Shown piece by piece: positions 5,918 to 6,033 of a stretch of DNA of 6,033 bases. A model generated the notes under the pieces. That model was not told the DNA's origin and ran no database searches. It saw only the letters and a program-made list of their open reading frames with translations. Within the stretch, counting starts at the first letter, position 1. Each line of letters starts with the position of its first letter. A program made the translations under genes and the position numbers. Source of the DNA: an uncultured Collinsella sp. (lineage in GTDB: Bacteria; Actinomycetota; Coriobacteriia; Coriobacteriales; Coriobacteriaceae); NCBI GenBank assembly GCA_900759335.1, contig CAAEUX010000067.1, forward strand, positions 1-6,033. Reading direction: 5' to 3'.

Positions 5918-6033
5918 GTTTACGAACCGAAAACGATTGGTAGTCGTTGGGTGTTCCTATAGTTTTGTCAACCGTCGGGGCTACTCCCGGTAGGGCACCC
6001 GGTCGCGCATCACGGCGTATATCGCCCTGAGCC

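Noticed and set aside
5966..5971. Perfect TTGACA on the minus strand as a -35 box for the importer operon
   Set aside because: No acceptable -10 hexamer lies 16-19 bases downstream (the sequence there is AACGAC), so no complete promoter can be claimed.
5972..6033. Possible T-box or riboswitch leader for the importer operon
   Set aside because: The stems here are short and imperfect, and neither a T-box antiterminator motif nor a recognised lysine riboswitch core is present.

Overview
The window is a G+C-rich bacterial stretch in which every supported gene lies on the minus strand. It is therefore read from right (6033) to left (1). Purine-rich Shine-Dalgarno sites, tight gene packing and the protein character suggest a high-GC Gram-positive. 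My best guess is a gut Coriobacteriia member of the Collinsella type. This is an impression from sequence style, not a database match.

Layout in the direction of transcription: (1) 6033-5823 is a non-coding leader with an AT-rich 12-bp tandem repeat and palindrome, and a 13-bp hairpin whose base touches the ribosome binding site of the next gene. (2) 5822-4896 encodes a Tat-type lipoprotein substrate-binding protein of SBP family 3. (3) 4886-3738 encodes an amino-acid ABC permease with an unusual N-terminal membrane extension. (4) 3715-2930 encodes the matching ATPase, with all nucleotide-binding motifs intact. (5) 2857-1442 encodes an M20 metallopeptidase with all expected metal ligands. (6) 1441-1193 is an intergenic region rich in inverted repeats. 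(7) 1192-125 is prfA, peptide chain release factor 1. (8) 124-1 holds two hairpins, the second of which looks like the prfA terminator.

Genes 2-4 form a complete polar amino-acid importer: receptor, homodimeric permease and ATPase. They are separated by 9 and 22 bp. The M20 peptidase follows 72 bp later, after a hairpin without a T-tract, so it may be partly co-transcribed. A plausible joint role is uptake of an amino acid or small peptide derivative, with cytoplasmic hydrolysis of dipeptides or N-acyl amino acids, but the substrate cannot be read from the sequence. prfA looks like a separate housekeeping unit with its own leader and strong ribosome binding site.

I found no mobile element gene, CRISPR array, tRNA or rRNA, and no clearly novel multi-gene system. 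The points most worth a second look are the regulatory structures upstream of the binding protein, the permease extension, the 9-bp palindrome between the peptidase and prfA genes, and the variant GGQ neighbourhood of release factor 1.
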